Assembly: GCF_000482365.1 (NCBI RefSeq) | Contig: NZ_KI535306.1 | Coordinates: forward strand, 300,958-364,957 | Length of the DNA stretch: 64,000 bases | Reading direction: 5' to 3' | Source of the DNA: Porphyromonas uenonis DSM 23387 = JCM 13868 | Lineage (GTDB): Bacteria > Bacteroidota > Bacteroidia > Bacteroidales > Porphyromonadaceae | Shown here: positions 34,956 through 42,287 of the stretch, piece after piece | Layout of the letters: every line of letters starts with the position of its first letter | How positions within the stretch are numbered: the first letter of the stretch is position 1 | Position numbers and translations under genes: made by a program | Notes under the pieces: model-generated | Told to the model about the DNA's origin: nothing | Seen by the model: only the letters and a program-made list of their open reading frames with translations | The model's database searches: none

Positions 34956-37498
34956 ATACACTCATAGAGATCTCTAATCCCGTCTACTACGTCATCTGCG
35001 GGATCCTCAGCATCCTCGTGCTCGTGGGCATCGCTATGATGAGCAAGGTCAAGAGCGCTGCTCGTGGTAATGCGCTTAGTGCTACCGCCATGGGGCTAGG
35101 CGTCATCGTCACGCTTCTCAAGCTACAAGTCGTCACCTTCCCCTGGCTCATCGCAGGCATCCTCATCGGTGGTATCATCGGCGTCCTACTCTACACACGA
35201 GTCAAGATGATCCAGATGCCGCAGATGGTGGCTCTGCTCAACGGTATCGGCGGTGGTGCCTCGGCACTCGTCGGTGCTTTGACACTCTTCCAGCTACCTG
35301 AGAGCAACGTCCACTTCACGCTGGTCACCGCTTTCCTCGCGATCATCATCGGTATGCTCACCCTCGTCGGGAGCCTCGTCGCAGCGGGCAAGCTACATAG
35401 AGTACTGCCTCAGAAGTCGGTCGTCTGGCCGTTTCACAACGTAGCCACCTCGCTCACACTCGTCGTCGCAGTCTTCTTCCTACTCATCGGCACGATCAAC
35501 TACCAGATGCCTACTGCCCTCCTCTACGCTATGATCGGCACGATGCTCTTCAGTGCGCTCTTCGGGCTTTACTTCTCCATACGTGTGGGTGGTGCCGACA
35601 TGCCGATCACCATCAGCCTGCTCAACTCCCTGAGCGGTGTGGCTGGCGCTATCGCTGGTATGGCCATTGGCGACATCTTCCTCGTCGCTGTCGGTGGTGT
35701 CGTCGGTGCTTCGGGCCTCCTCCTCACGCAGATCATGTGCCGTGCGATGAACCGCTCGCTCATCAATATCCTCATCCCTCACGGCAAGGCAAAAGCTACC
35801 GTCAAGCCTGCCACAACTACCCCCAAAGCTCCCGTTGCGCCTCAGCCTAAGCAGGAAAGCTCTCCTATCGACCAAGCTGTTGCGATGCTCCGTGGCGCTA
35901 AGCGCGTCATCATCGTGCCGGGCTACGGTATGGCTCTAGCACAAGCGCAGCAGGAGGTCAAGCAGCTCGCCGACAAGCTCGCTCGAAACGGTGCCGAGGT
36001 CAAGTACGCCATCCACCCTGTGGCTGGTCGTATGCCGGGACATATGAACGTGCTCCTCGCTGAGGCTAATGTGGACTACGACAGTCTCTACGAGATGGAG
36101 GCGATCAACGATCAGTTTGCCAATACCGATGCGGTCATCGTCATCGGGGCCAACGACGTCCTCAACCCCGCTGCGCGCAATGCTGAGGGAACGCCTATCT
36201 ACGGTATGCCCGTCCTCAATGTGGATCAGGCGAAGCAGGTCATCATCTGCAACTACGACCTCAAGCCTGGCTACGCTGGTGTCGAGAACCCGCTCTACAG
36301 CCGTGGCGAGGGCGTAGCCCTTTGCCTAGGCGATGCTAAGGCTACGATCGATCAGATCCTCTCTGGACTGGACAGCTCCGCAGCCACCGCACAGCCCGCT
36401 AGCAGCAGTTCCGCTAGCGATCCTATTTCACAGGCTGCCGGCATGCTCCGTGACGCTAAGAGCGTCATCATCGTGCCAGGCTACGGTATGGCTCTTGCAC
36501 AAGCGCAGCAGGAGGTCAAGCAGTTGGCCGATAAGCTCGCCAAGAGCGGTGCCGAGGTCAAGTACGCTATCCACCCTGTCGCTGGTCGTATGCCAGGGCA
36601 CATGAACGTGCTCCTCGCTGAGGCTAATGTGGACTACGATAGTCTCTACGAGATGGAGGCGATCAACGATCAGTTTGCCAATACCGATGCGGTCATCGTC
36701 ATCGGTGCCAACGACGTCCTCAACCCCGCTGCGCGCAATGCTGAGGGAACGCCTATCTATGGGATGCCAGTCCTTAATGTGGATCAGGCGAAGCAGGTCA
36801 TCATCTGCAACTTTGACCTCAAGCCTGGCTACGCTGGTGTCGAGAACCCGCTCTACAGCCGTGGCGAAGGCGTAGCCCTTTGTCTAGGCGATGCTAAGGC
36901 AACGCTCTCCAACCTGATGGATCGTTTGGATCATGCGGAGAGTGCTCCCGCAGCCCCCGCCGCTTCGTCAGCTACCAGCACAGCCACACCGCTACAGTCT
37001 GCCACCGAGGTGCTACACAACGCTAAGAGCGTCATCATCGTGCCAGGCTACGGTATGGCTCTAGCACAAGCACAGCAGGAGGTCAAGCAGCTCGCCGACA
37101 AGCTCGCTCGAGGCGGTGCCGAGGTCAAGTACGCCATCCACCCTGTCGCTGGTCGTATGCCAGGACATATGAATGTGCTCCTCGCTGAGGCTAATGTGGA
37201 CTACGATAGTCTCTACGAGATGGAGGCGATCAACGATCAGTTTGCCAATACCGACGCCGTCATCGTCATCGGAGCCAACGACGTCCTCAACCCCGCTGCC
37301 CGCAATGCCGAGGGGACGCCTATCTATGGTATGCCGGTCCTCAACGTAGATCAGGCGAAGCAGGTCATCATCTGCAACTACGACCTCAAGCCTGGCTACG
37401 CTGGCGTCGAGAATCCGCTCTACAGCCGTGGTGAGGGTGTGACACTACTCATCGGCGATGCCAAGAAAACGCTCAGCGACCTGATCGACACGCTCTAA
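34952..37498 (+). CDS. pntB: Transhydrogenase beta subunit with three tandem NADP(H)-binding domains
   Basis: 848 residues against about 460 for a normal PntB. Residues 1 to ~280 are the usual membrane domain (VGGADMPITISLLNSLSG near 211). Then domain III, normally single, is present three times, at about 306-474, 492-660 and 680-847. Each has VIIVPGYGMALAQAQ, HPVAGRMPGHMNVLLAEA, GANDVLNPAA and GYAGVENPLYSRGEG. Copies are joined by different Ser/Ala/Pro-rich linkers. In each copy the segment that reads KRS in E. coli and mitochondrial enzymes is N-Y-D or N-F-D; that loop contacts the 2'-phosphate of NADP. The reading frame is intact throughout. Completes the pntA-pntAB-pntB set. Confidence 0.9.
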   Translation: MNTLIEISNPVYYVICGILSILVLVGIAMMSKVKSAARGNALSATAMGLGVIVTLLKLQVVTFPWLIAGILIGGIIGVLLYTRVKMIQMPQMVALLNGIGGGASALVGALTLFQLPESNVHFTLVTAFLAIIIGMLTLVGSLVAAGKLHRVLPQKSVVWPFHNVATSLTLVVAVFFLLIGTINYQMPTALLYAMIGTMLFSALFGLYFSIRVGGADMPITISLLNSLSGVAGAIAGMAIGDIFLVAVGGVVGASGLLLTQIMCRAMNRSLINILIPHGKAKATVKPATTTPKAPVAPQPKQESSPIDQAVAMLRGAKRVIIVPGYGMALAQAQQEVKQLADKLARNGAEVKYAIHPVAGRMPGHMNVLLAEANVDYDSLYEMEAINDQFANTDAVIVIGANDVLNPAARNAEGTPIYGMPVLNVDQAKQVIICNYDLKPGYAGVENPLYSRGEGVALCLGDAKATIDQILSGLDSSAATAQPASSSSASDPISQAAGMLRDAKSVIIVPGYGMALAQAQQEVKQLADKLAKSGAEVKYAIHPVAGRMPGHMNVLLAEANVDYDSLYEMEAINDQFANTDAVIVIGANDVLNPAARNAEGTPIYGMPVLNVDQAKQVIICNFDLKPGYAGVENPLYSRGEGVALCLGDAKATLSNLMDRLDHAESAPAAPAASSATSTATPLQSATEVLHNAKSVIIVPGYGMALAQAQQEVKQLADKLARGGAEVKYAIHPVAGRMPGHMNVLLAEANVDYDSLYEMEAINDQFANTDAVIVIGANDVLNPAARNAEGTPIYGMPVLNVDQAKQVIICNYDLKPGYAGVENPLYSRGEGVTLLIGDAKKTLSDLIDTL
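35868..37495 (+). repeat. Three tandem ~560-bp repeats inside pntB
   Basis: The equivalent codon (Ala of A-K-x-V-I-I-V) falls at 35,897, 36,455 and 37,022, giving periods of 558 and 567 bases. Copies are highly similar but have distinct silent changes, a few residue changes and unrelated linkers, which argues against a simple assembly duplication. Confidence 0.85.
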
Positions 37499-37537
37499 TC
37501 GGCGACTTTCGTCGAGCCAGCTAACCGGCTCCTAAAC

Positions 37538-37583
37538 ACTCTCCACGGAGGCAATCGCACATTCCTCCGTGGAGAGTTTTTTA
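37538..37583 (+). terminator. Terminator of the transhydrogenase operon
   Basis: ACTCTCCACGGAGG pairs with CCTCCGTGGAGAGT, followed by TTTTTAATT. Perfect 13-base stem. Confidence 0.88.
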
Positions 37584-37629
37584 ATTCGCTCCCTGGAGCT
37601 TCCCGATTTCTTCGGGAGACGTATCACTG

Positions 37630-37770
37630 CTGTAAGGACGCACGGGAGTGTCTAGTCGGAAGGCTCCGTTCTGTCAAAGCTTACTGCATCATGGTTTTAA
37701 CGGGGACGGACGCCCTCCCACTAGACACCCGCCGTGCGTTTCCTCATTGGACTATTCGTCCGATCGCTCC
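37630..37770. repeat. GACGCAC/GTGCGT dispersed repeats
   Basis: Diverged members of the family at 1363, 22,020 and 25,010 (AAGGACGCACGGGAGTGTC, CGGGGACGGACGCCCTCC, CACCCGCCGTGCGT). Left part of the 737-base spacer before the DUF2520 gene. Confidence 0.5.
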
Positions 37771-37792
37771 GATCGCTCTTATAAAAAGGACC

Positions 37793-38036
37793 TCGCAAGA
37801 GGTCCGACGCATCGTAGCCGTCGGTCGGAGGGGCACAGCCCCGAACGACCGATGGATAGGCGAACGTGATAGGAGGTCGGCCCCTTGTGGGTCGGACTAA
37901 GCGAAGATGCAGTCCCAGTCCGACCTTCCACAGCGGGGAGGTCGCTTGCTTCGTGTGGCACTCCGACCCTCCAGTCGTTCGGAGCTTCGCTCCTTCGACT
38001 GGGGGCTACGATGCGTCCGACCGCAAGCGGTCGTTT
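37793..38036 (+). ncRNA. Candidate structured RNA or hairpin-chain repeat, copy B
   Basis: Second copy of the element at 25,196. First hairpin GGACCTC-GCAA-GAGGTCC (about 37,798-37,815), second with GGGGC-ACA-GCCCC, third CGGCCC/GGGTCG (a G-U replaces the A-U of copy A), fourth GACCTTCC/GGGGAGGTC (again wobble), fifth CCAGTCG/CGACTGG with inner GGAGC-TTC-GCTCC, sixth GACCGC/GCGGTC then GTTTCC, so the T run of copy A is lost. It ends 200 bases before the next start codon, much as copy A ends 204 bases before dnaK. Confidence 0.5.
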
Positions 38037-38076
38037 CCGTCACAGGGCTACTCGTATTGCTTTGACACAACAGCTA

Positions 38077-38200
38077 ACAGCTAACAGCTAACCTCTAAAG
38101 TCTAATCTCTAACTTCTAAAGTCTAATCTCTAACTTCTAAAGTCTAATCTCTAACCTCTAATCTCTAACTTCTAACCTCTAACCTCTAACCTCTAATTTC
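38077..38200. repeat. CTAAYYT heptamer array ending at a promoter
   Basis: About 17 units (CTAACTT, CTAAAGT, CTAATCT, CTAACCT) preceded by AGCTAAC repeats, running directly into TTTCGTACCTTTG. Confidence 0.75.
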
Positions 38201-38201
38201 G

Positions 38202-38209
38202 TACCTTTG
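38202..38209 (+). promoter_or_regulatory. -7 box for DUF2520-maf
   Basis: TACCTTTG 26 bases before the ATG at 38,236; the upstream TTG region is replaced by the heptamer array. Confidence 0.55.
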
Positions 38210-38235
38210 ACACACCGCTCTATAGTTGATACTCC

Positions 38236-39018
38236 ATGAAAGTCGTACTCATAGGTTCAGGAGGCGTAGCCACCTCCATAGCAGCTGCGCTGGCGAGCCA
38301 CGCCGCCACATCGCTTTGCGGCATCTACAGCCGTCAGCTAGCCCATGCCGAGGCGCTCCGCAAGCGCTTCGCACTCACCTGCCCCGTCACTGATAGTCTG
38401 CGACAGCTTCCCCTAGCCGACCTCTACATCATCGCCGTCAGCGACCAAGCCATCGCAGAGGTCGCCACGGCTCTGCCACCGCTAGACGGCTTGGTCGTCC
38501 ACACCTCCGCCGTGACCCCGATCGACTGCCTCAGCGGACAGCGCGCCTACGGCGTCTGGTACCCGTTCAATAGCTTTGCCAAGGAGGTCGTCGTACCCTT
38601 CGAGGGGCAAAAGGTCCTTTACCAGCTCGCCTCTGTCGAAGGCTTGACCACCCTACAGCAGTGGAACGAACTGCTTCAGGTTGAGGCGATCCCCTCCACA
38701 CTGGACCAACGGCTCTGGCTACACCTCGCGGGCGTGCTGGCCTCCAACTGCACCAACCGCCTTTACACGCTCGCGCATCGTCTGCTGACACAGGCTGACC
38801 TCCCCACAGACCTGCTCGACGGACTCATCCTGCGCACCGCCTCGAAGGCGACCACGATAGACCCTTACATAGCGCAGACGGGACCCGCCCGCCGGCACGA
38901 TCTAGATACCATCGCTCGCCACCGTGCACTACTCGAGCAATTGCCCGAGTCGCAGCAAGAGGTGTCGCAACTCTACAACCTATTCACCGAAGCTATTCTA
39001 GAAGACTATCCCCTATGA
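38236..39018 (+). CDS. Rossmann-fold protein with DUF2520 domain
   Basis: 260 residues. The N-terminal NAD(P)-binding fold starts MKVVLIGSGGVATSIAAAL (G-x-G-G-V/x-A) and continues with YIIAVSDQAI near 76. The C-terminal DUF2520 half has GVWYPFNSF (the family's Y-P-x-x-x-F) and VLASNCTNRLYTLA. The fold resembles ketopantoate reductase and pyrroline-5-carboxylate reductase, but no substrate is known. It overlaps maf by four bases (ATGA), so the pair is translationally coupled; this pairing is common in Bacteroidota. Confidence 0.85.
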   Translation: MKVVLIGSGGVATSIAAALASHAATSLCGIYSRQLAHAEALRKRFALTCPVTDSLRQLPLADLYIIAVSDQAIAEVATALPPLDGLVVHTSAVTPIDCLSGQRAYGVWYPFNSFAKEVVVPFEGQKVLYQLASVEGLTTLQQWNELLQVEAIPSTLDQRLWLHLAGVLASNCTNRLYTLAHRLLTQADLPTDLLDGLILRTASKATTIDPYIAQTGPARRHDLDTIARHRALLEQLPESQQEVSQLYNLFTEAILEDYPL

Positions 39019-39596
39019 GACCCTACCGCTGGATCCTTGGCTCCCAATCGCCACGGCGCAAAGAGCTCCTCGCCACACTCGGCCATCCATTTGAGATACG
39101 TACCATCGAGGGACACAGCGAGGCCTACCCTGACACGCTCCCTCTTGAAGAGGTGCCGCTCTATCTCTCCCAGCTCAAAGCGGAGCAGCTACTACCCACA
39201 CTACAAGCTGACGAACTGCTCATCACGGCCGACACGGTTGTCCTCCTCGACGGGCAAATCCTCGGCAAGCCTCACGACCTGAACGACGCAAGACGTATGC
39301 TACGCCTCCTGAGCGGTCGCCAGCATGAGGTCGTCTCGGGCGTTTCGCTCTCCACGATCGATTGGCAAATCTCCTTCGCGAGCCACACGCTGGTCACCTT
39401 CGCACAGCTCACGGACAGCGAGATAGACCACTACGTAGCGCACTACCAGCCGCTCGACAAAGCGGGCGCCTACGGCATACAAGAGTGGATCGGCTACATC
39501 GGAGTCTCGCACATCGAGGGCTCCTTCTACAACGTCATGGGCCTCCCCGTGCAGCGCCTCTACCGCGTGCTACAAGACGCCGATCTCTTCTCGTAA
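39015..39596 (+). CDS. maf: Maf-family nucleoside triphosphate pyrophosphatase
   Basis: 193 residues. Hydrolyses non-canonical or pyrimidine NTPs to NMP and pyrophosphate. Motifs: SQSPRRKELLATLG near 10-23, ADTVVLLDGQILGKPHD near 71-87 with the catalytic Asp, DARRMLRLLSGRQHEV, and DKAGAYGIQEW near 151-161. The combination DKAGAYGIQ is typical of the dTTP/UTP-hydrolysing Maf branch (YhdE-like). Coupled to the upstream gene. Confidence 0.93.
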   Translation: MRPYRWILGSQSPRRKELLATLGHPFEIRTIEGHSEAYPDTLPLEEVPLYLSQLKAEQLLPTLQADELLITADTVVLLDGQILGKPHDLNDARRMLRLLSGRQHEVVSGVSLSTIDWQISFASHTLVTFAQLTDSEIDHYVAHYQPLDKAGAYGIQEWIGYIGVSHIEGSFYNVMGLPVQRLYRVLQDADLFS

Positions 39597-39599
39597 AAA

Positions 39600-39898
39600 G
39601 GCTGTTGGCTTTTGGCTGTTGGCCGTTGGCGGTTGGCTGTTGGCTGTTGGCCGTTGGCCGTTGGCGGTTGGCTATTGGCGGTTAGCTATTGGCGGTTAGC
39701 TATTGGCGGTTGGCCGTTGGCCGTTGGCGGTTGGCTATTGGCTGTTGGCCGTTAGCTGTTGGCCGTTGGCGGTTGGCCGTTGGCGGTTGGCCGTTAGCGG
39801 TTGACTGTTGGCTGTTGGCTGTTGGCCGTTAGCTGTTGGCTGTTGGCGGTTAGCTGTTGGCGGTTAGTCGTTGGCGGTTGGCCGTTGGCGGTTGGCTA
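39600..39898. repeat. Long GGCYGTT heptamer array
   Basis: About 42 seven-base units of the types GGCTGTT, GGCCGTT, GGCGGTT and AGCTATT, starting two bases after the maf stop. It is the complement of the GCCAACA arrays at 41,612, 42,140, 54,889 and 61,262. CTAAYYT units follow at 39,935-39,975. Part of the 1-kb gene-free stretch before the polysaccharide cluster. Confidence 0.9.
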
Positions 39899-40027
39899 GG
39901 GTCACTAGTGCCTCTAGTGCCACTAGAGCTACTAGCTCTCCCCTCTAACCTCTAATTTCTAACCTCTAATCTCTCCCCCCCTCTCCCCTCTCCCCTCTGA
40001 TTACACCTTCCTAAGTAGGGATTGAAC

Positions 40028-40282
40028 GTCTACCTAGGAATTTCCCAAAATAAGTACCTAGGAATTTCCCCAATAAGTACCTAGGAATTTGCAAATTCCT
40101 AGGTAGGAAATAAAAAATTCTTCGGAGGAATCAAATGAAACTTCGGAAGAATCAAATCATAAGTCCGAAGAATTTGACCATTTCCTAGGTACTTATTGGG
40201 CAAATTTCCAGGTAGGAATTTGGTCATTCCCTAGGTAGGAAATAAGTCCGAAGAATTTTGCCATTTCCTAGGTAGCAATTGA
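40028..40282. repeat. CCTAGGAAT palindrome cluster
   Basis: At least nine copies of TACCTAGGAATTT or its complement AAATTCCTAGGTA, arranged as inverted pairs (for example AATAAGTACCTAGGAA near 40,051 and 40,072 against TTCCTAGGTACTTATT near 40,182). The middle holds AATGAAACTTCGGAAGAA and AAGTCCGAAGAATTT, the same motif as in the spacer at 1080-1262. No gene. Confidence 0.7.
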
Positions 40283-40305
40283 AACGAGCTCACTTTTATC
40301 ATGAG

Positions 40306-40538
40306 ACTGTTGCAAAAGTCAACAGTCTCACAATCTTGCTTGCAAGATTGTCCTGACTTTGCAGAAAGGATGAAGCGCAAGGCGCTGAGGGTGAGGTCTG
40401 AAGGGAGCATACCTCCGTATGTGACCGAAGCCGAAGCCCGAAAGCAACACAGCGATTCGCCTTTATGCAACAGTCTCCGTATGTGACCGAAGCCGAATCC
40501 CAAAAGCAACACAGCGATTCGCCTTTATGCAACAGTCT
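40306..40538 (+). mobile_element. 171-bp MITE-like element, copy 2, with a partial tandem duplication
   Basis: Bases 40,306-40,476 match the elements at 14,339 and 56,649 at the same 171-base length. The last 62 bases are then repeated (40,477-40,538), joined at CTCCGTATG, as expected from slippage. Flanks TATCATGAG (40,297-40,305) and CATCATGCG (40,539-40,547) agree at 7 of 9 positions, consistent with a decayed target duplication. The element forms the left edge of the polysaccharide cluster. Confidence 0.82.
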
Positions 40539-40584
40539 CATCATGCGTCACCCTTGCTTCGACCCCTAACTGCTCAGAAATATG

Positions 40585-40592
40585 TACATTTG
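40585..40592 (+). promoter_or_regulatory. -7 box of the polysaccharide cluster
   Basis: TACATTTG 48 bases before the ATG at 40,641; no TTG at the normal spacing. Confidence 0.5.
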
Positions 40593-40640
40593 CACTTGGA
40601 TGTCAAAGAGTCCTCTTTCGGCCCCCATCTTTACACAAAC

Positions 40641-41609
40641 ATGAAACTACTAATCACTGGCGGAGCAGGCTTCATCGGCTCCAACCTCTGCGAGCACTTC
40701 CTCCGTGAAGGACACACCGTCCGCTGTCTCGACAACTTTGCGACGGGCAAGCCCGCCAACATCCTACCGCTCCTAGCAGCCTATCCCGACCGCTTCGAGC
40801 TCATCGTCGGCGATATACGCAAGCTAGACGACTGCCGCAAGGCCGTCGACGGTATGGAGTATGTGCTGCACGAAGCAGCCCTAGGCTCTGTGCCCCGATC
40901 TATCAAAGACCCGATCACGACCAATGAGGTCAACATATCGGGCTTCCTCAATATGCTCGTAGCTGCACGCGATGCGGGCATCAAGCGACTAGTCTATGCG
41001 GCTAGTTCGTCGACTTATGGCGATAGCGAGAAGCTCCCCAAGGTAGAGGAGGTGATCGGTCGTCCTTTGTCTCCTTATGCCATCACGAAGTACGTCGATG
41101 AACTATATGCTGATGTCTTCGCGCGTACTTATGGCGTTGAGACAATCGGGCTACGCTACTTCAACGTGTTCGGGCGTAGGCAAGATCCTCACGGAGCTTA
41201 CGCTGCGGTCATCCCGCTCTTTGTCAAGCAGCTGATGGCTCACGAGGCGCCCGTCATCAATGGCGACGGCTCCTACAGTCGCGACTTCACCTATATAGAT
41301 AATGTCATACAGATGAACGAGCGTGCCCTGACGACGACCTCTCCCGAAGCGGTCAACCAAGTGTACAACACCGCCTTCGGTGAGCGCACCACGCTCAATC
41401 AGTTGGTCGACTACCTCAAGGAGAACCTCTCCAAGCACGACCCCGCCATTGCGGCCATCGAGCCTAAGCATGGTCCCAATCGTGTCGGTGACATACCCCA
41501 CTCACTAGCCTGCATTGACAAGGCTAAGAGACTACTAGGTTACGACCCTAAGTACTCTATGCGTCAAGGCTTAGCCGCTTGCTGTGACTGGTACTGGGAG
41601 AACCTATAG
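40641..41609 (+). CDS. UDP-N-acetylhexosamine 4-epimerase (WbpP/TviC-like)
   Basis: 322 residues from the ATG at 40,641, which starts the canonical MKLLITGGAGFIGSNL; an in-frame start at 40,527 would be encoded by the mobile element and is rejected. Extended SDR fold: GxxGxxG at 8-14, Asp at the end of strand 2 (CLDNFATGK), catalytic Ser-Ser-Ser-x-Tyr-Gly (AASSSTYGD) and Y-x3-K (YAITKYVDE). RYFNVFGRRQDPHGAYAAVIP is typical of WbpP-type enzymes that interconvert UDP-GlcNAc and UDP-GalNAc (or their uronic acids). With the dehydrogenase at 42,247 it would supply UDP-GalNAcA. Confidence 0.88.
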   Translation: MKLLITGGAGFIGSNLCEHFLREGHTVRCLDNFATGKPANILPLLAAYPDRFELIVGDIRKLDDCRKAVDGMEYVLHEAALGSVPRSIKDPITTNEVNISGFLNMLVAARDAGIKRLVYAASSSTYGDSEKLPKVEEVIGRPLSPYAITKYVDELYADVFARTYGVETIGLRYFNVFGRRQDPHGAYAAVIPLFVKQLMAHEAPVINGDGSYSRDFTYIDNVIQMNERALTTTSPEAVNQVYNTAFGERTTLNQLVDYLKENLSKHDPAIAAIEPKHGPNRVGDIPHSLACIDKAKRLLGYDPKYSMRQGLAACCDWYWENL

Positions 41610-41611
41610 GC

Positions 41612-41775
41612 TGGCCGTTAGCTGTTGGCCGTTAGCCATTAGCTAGCCAACAGCCAATCGCCAACAGCCAATCGCCAACAGCCAATCGCCAACAGCTAAC
41701 AGCCAACAGCCAATAGCCAATCGCCAATCGCCAACAGCCAACAGCCAACAGCTAATAGCCAATCGCCAACAAAAT
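41612..41775. repeat. GCCAACA/GCCAATC heptamer array
   Basis: About 23 seven-base units (CCAACAG, CCAATCG, CTAACAG) between the epimerase and the four-helix-bundle gene, reaching to within ten bases of its ATG. Likely drives length variation of the spacer. Confidence 0.85.
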
Positions 41776-42135
41776 ATGCGCAACTTCAGAAAATACGATG
41801 CTTGGCAGAACGCCTTACAGGTAGTGGAGACTATCTACCAGCTAACGAAGTGTTTTCCAGAAGACGAGAAGTACGGACTAACGAATCAAGTCAGAAGAGC
41901 TGCAGTATCTATAGCATCAAATATTGCTGAGGGAGCCTCTAGAGAGTCTGAAGTAGACTTCGCAAGATTTCTTGAGATATCTCTAGGATCCGCATTTGAA
42001 GTAGAAACACAAATACTTATTGCCAATCAACTAGGCTACGTAACAGCTGAGAACTATGAGCCACTCCTCAATCAACTAACCATCTTGCAGAAACAAATCA
42101 ATAGCTTAATCTCCAAAATCAGGCAAAAGAAATAG
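41776..42135 (+). CDS. Four-helix-bundle protein (S23 / 23S rRNA intervening-sequence family)
   Basis: 119 residues. NFRKYDAWQNALQVV at the start and RRAAVSIASNIAEGASRES near 43-61 are hallmarks of this family, whose structures are homopentameric four-helix bundles of unknown function. Members are encoded in 23S rRNA intervening sequences or, as here, as single genes. Both sides are heptamer arrays, so it looks like a cassette placed between the epimerase and dehydrogenase genes. It is more A+T-rich than those neighbours. Confidence 0.88.
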   Translation: MRNFRKYDAWQNALQVVETIYQLTKCFPEDEKYGLTNQVRRAAVSIASNIAEGASRESEVDFARFLEISLGSAFEVETQILIANQLGYVTAENYEPLLNQLTILQKQINSLISKIRQKK

Positions 42136-42139
42136 TTGC

Positions 42140-42287
42140 TCGTTGGCTGTTAGCTTTTGGCCGTTAGCTTTTAGCTCTTAGCCATTAGCCCGCCAACAGC
42201 CAATCGCCAACAGCCAATCGCCAATCGCCAACAGCCAATTACGAATATGAATCAGCCAACAGCCAACAGCCAACAGCCAACAGCCAA
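42140..42287. repeat. GCCAACA heptamer array running into a coding region
   Basis: Units of CCAACAG and CCAATCG. The last five CAGCCAA units (42,253-42,287) lie after the ATG at 42,247, so they encode the N-terminal residues QPTANSQQPTA of the dehydrogenase. Since 7 is not a multiple of 3, a change of one unit shifts the frame. Confidence 0.85.

Noticed and set aside
35868-37495. Assembly artefact as the explanation for triple domain III
   Set aside because: The linkers are unrelated in sequence and length and the copies have scattered silent differences, so collapse or duplication error is unlikely, though long reads would settle it.
39600-39898. CRISPR-like array
   Set aside because: Units are 7 bases with no spacers and no cas genes nearby; it is a short tandem repeat.
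40527-40640. Longer N-terminus for the epimerase (start at 40,527)
   Set aside because: The extra 38 residues would be encoded partly by the mobile element, and the canonical Rossmann start MKLLITGGAGFIG begins at 40,641.
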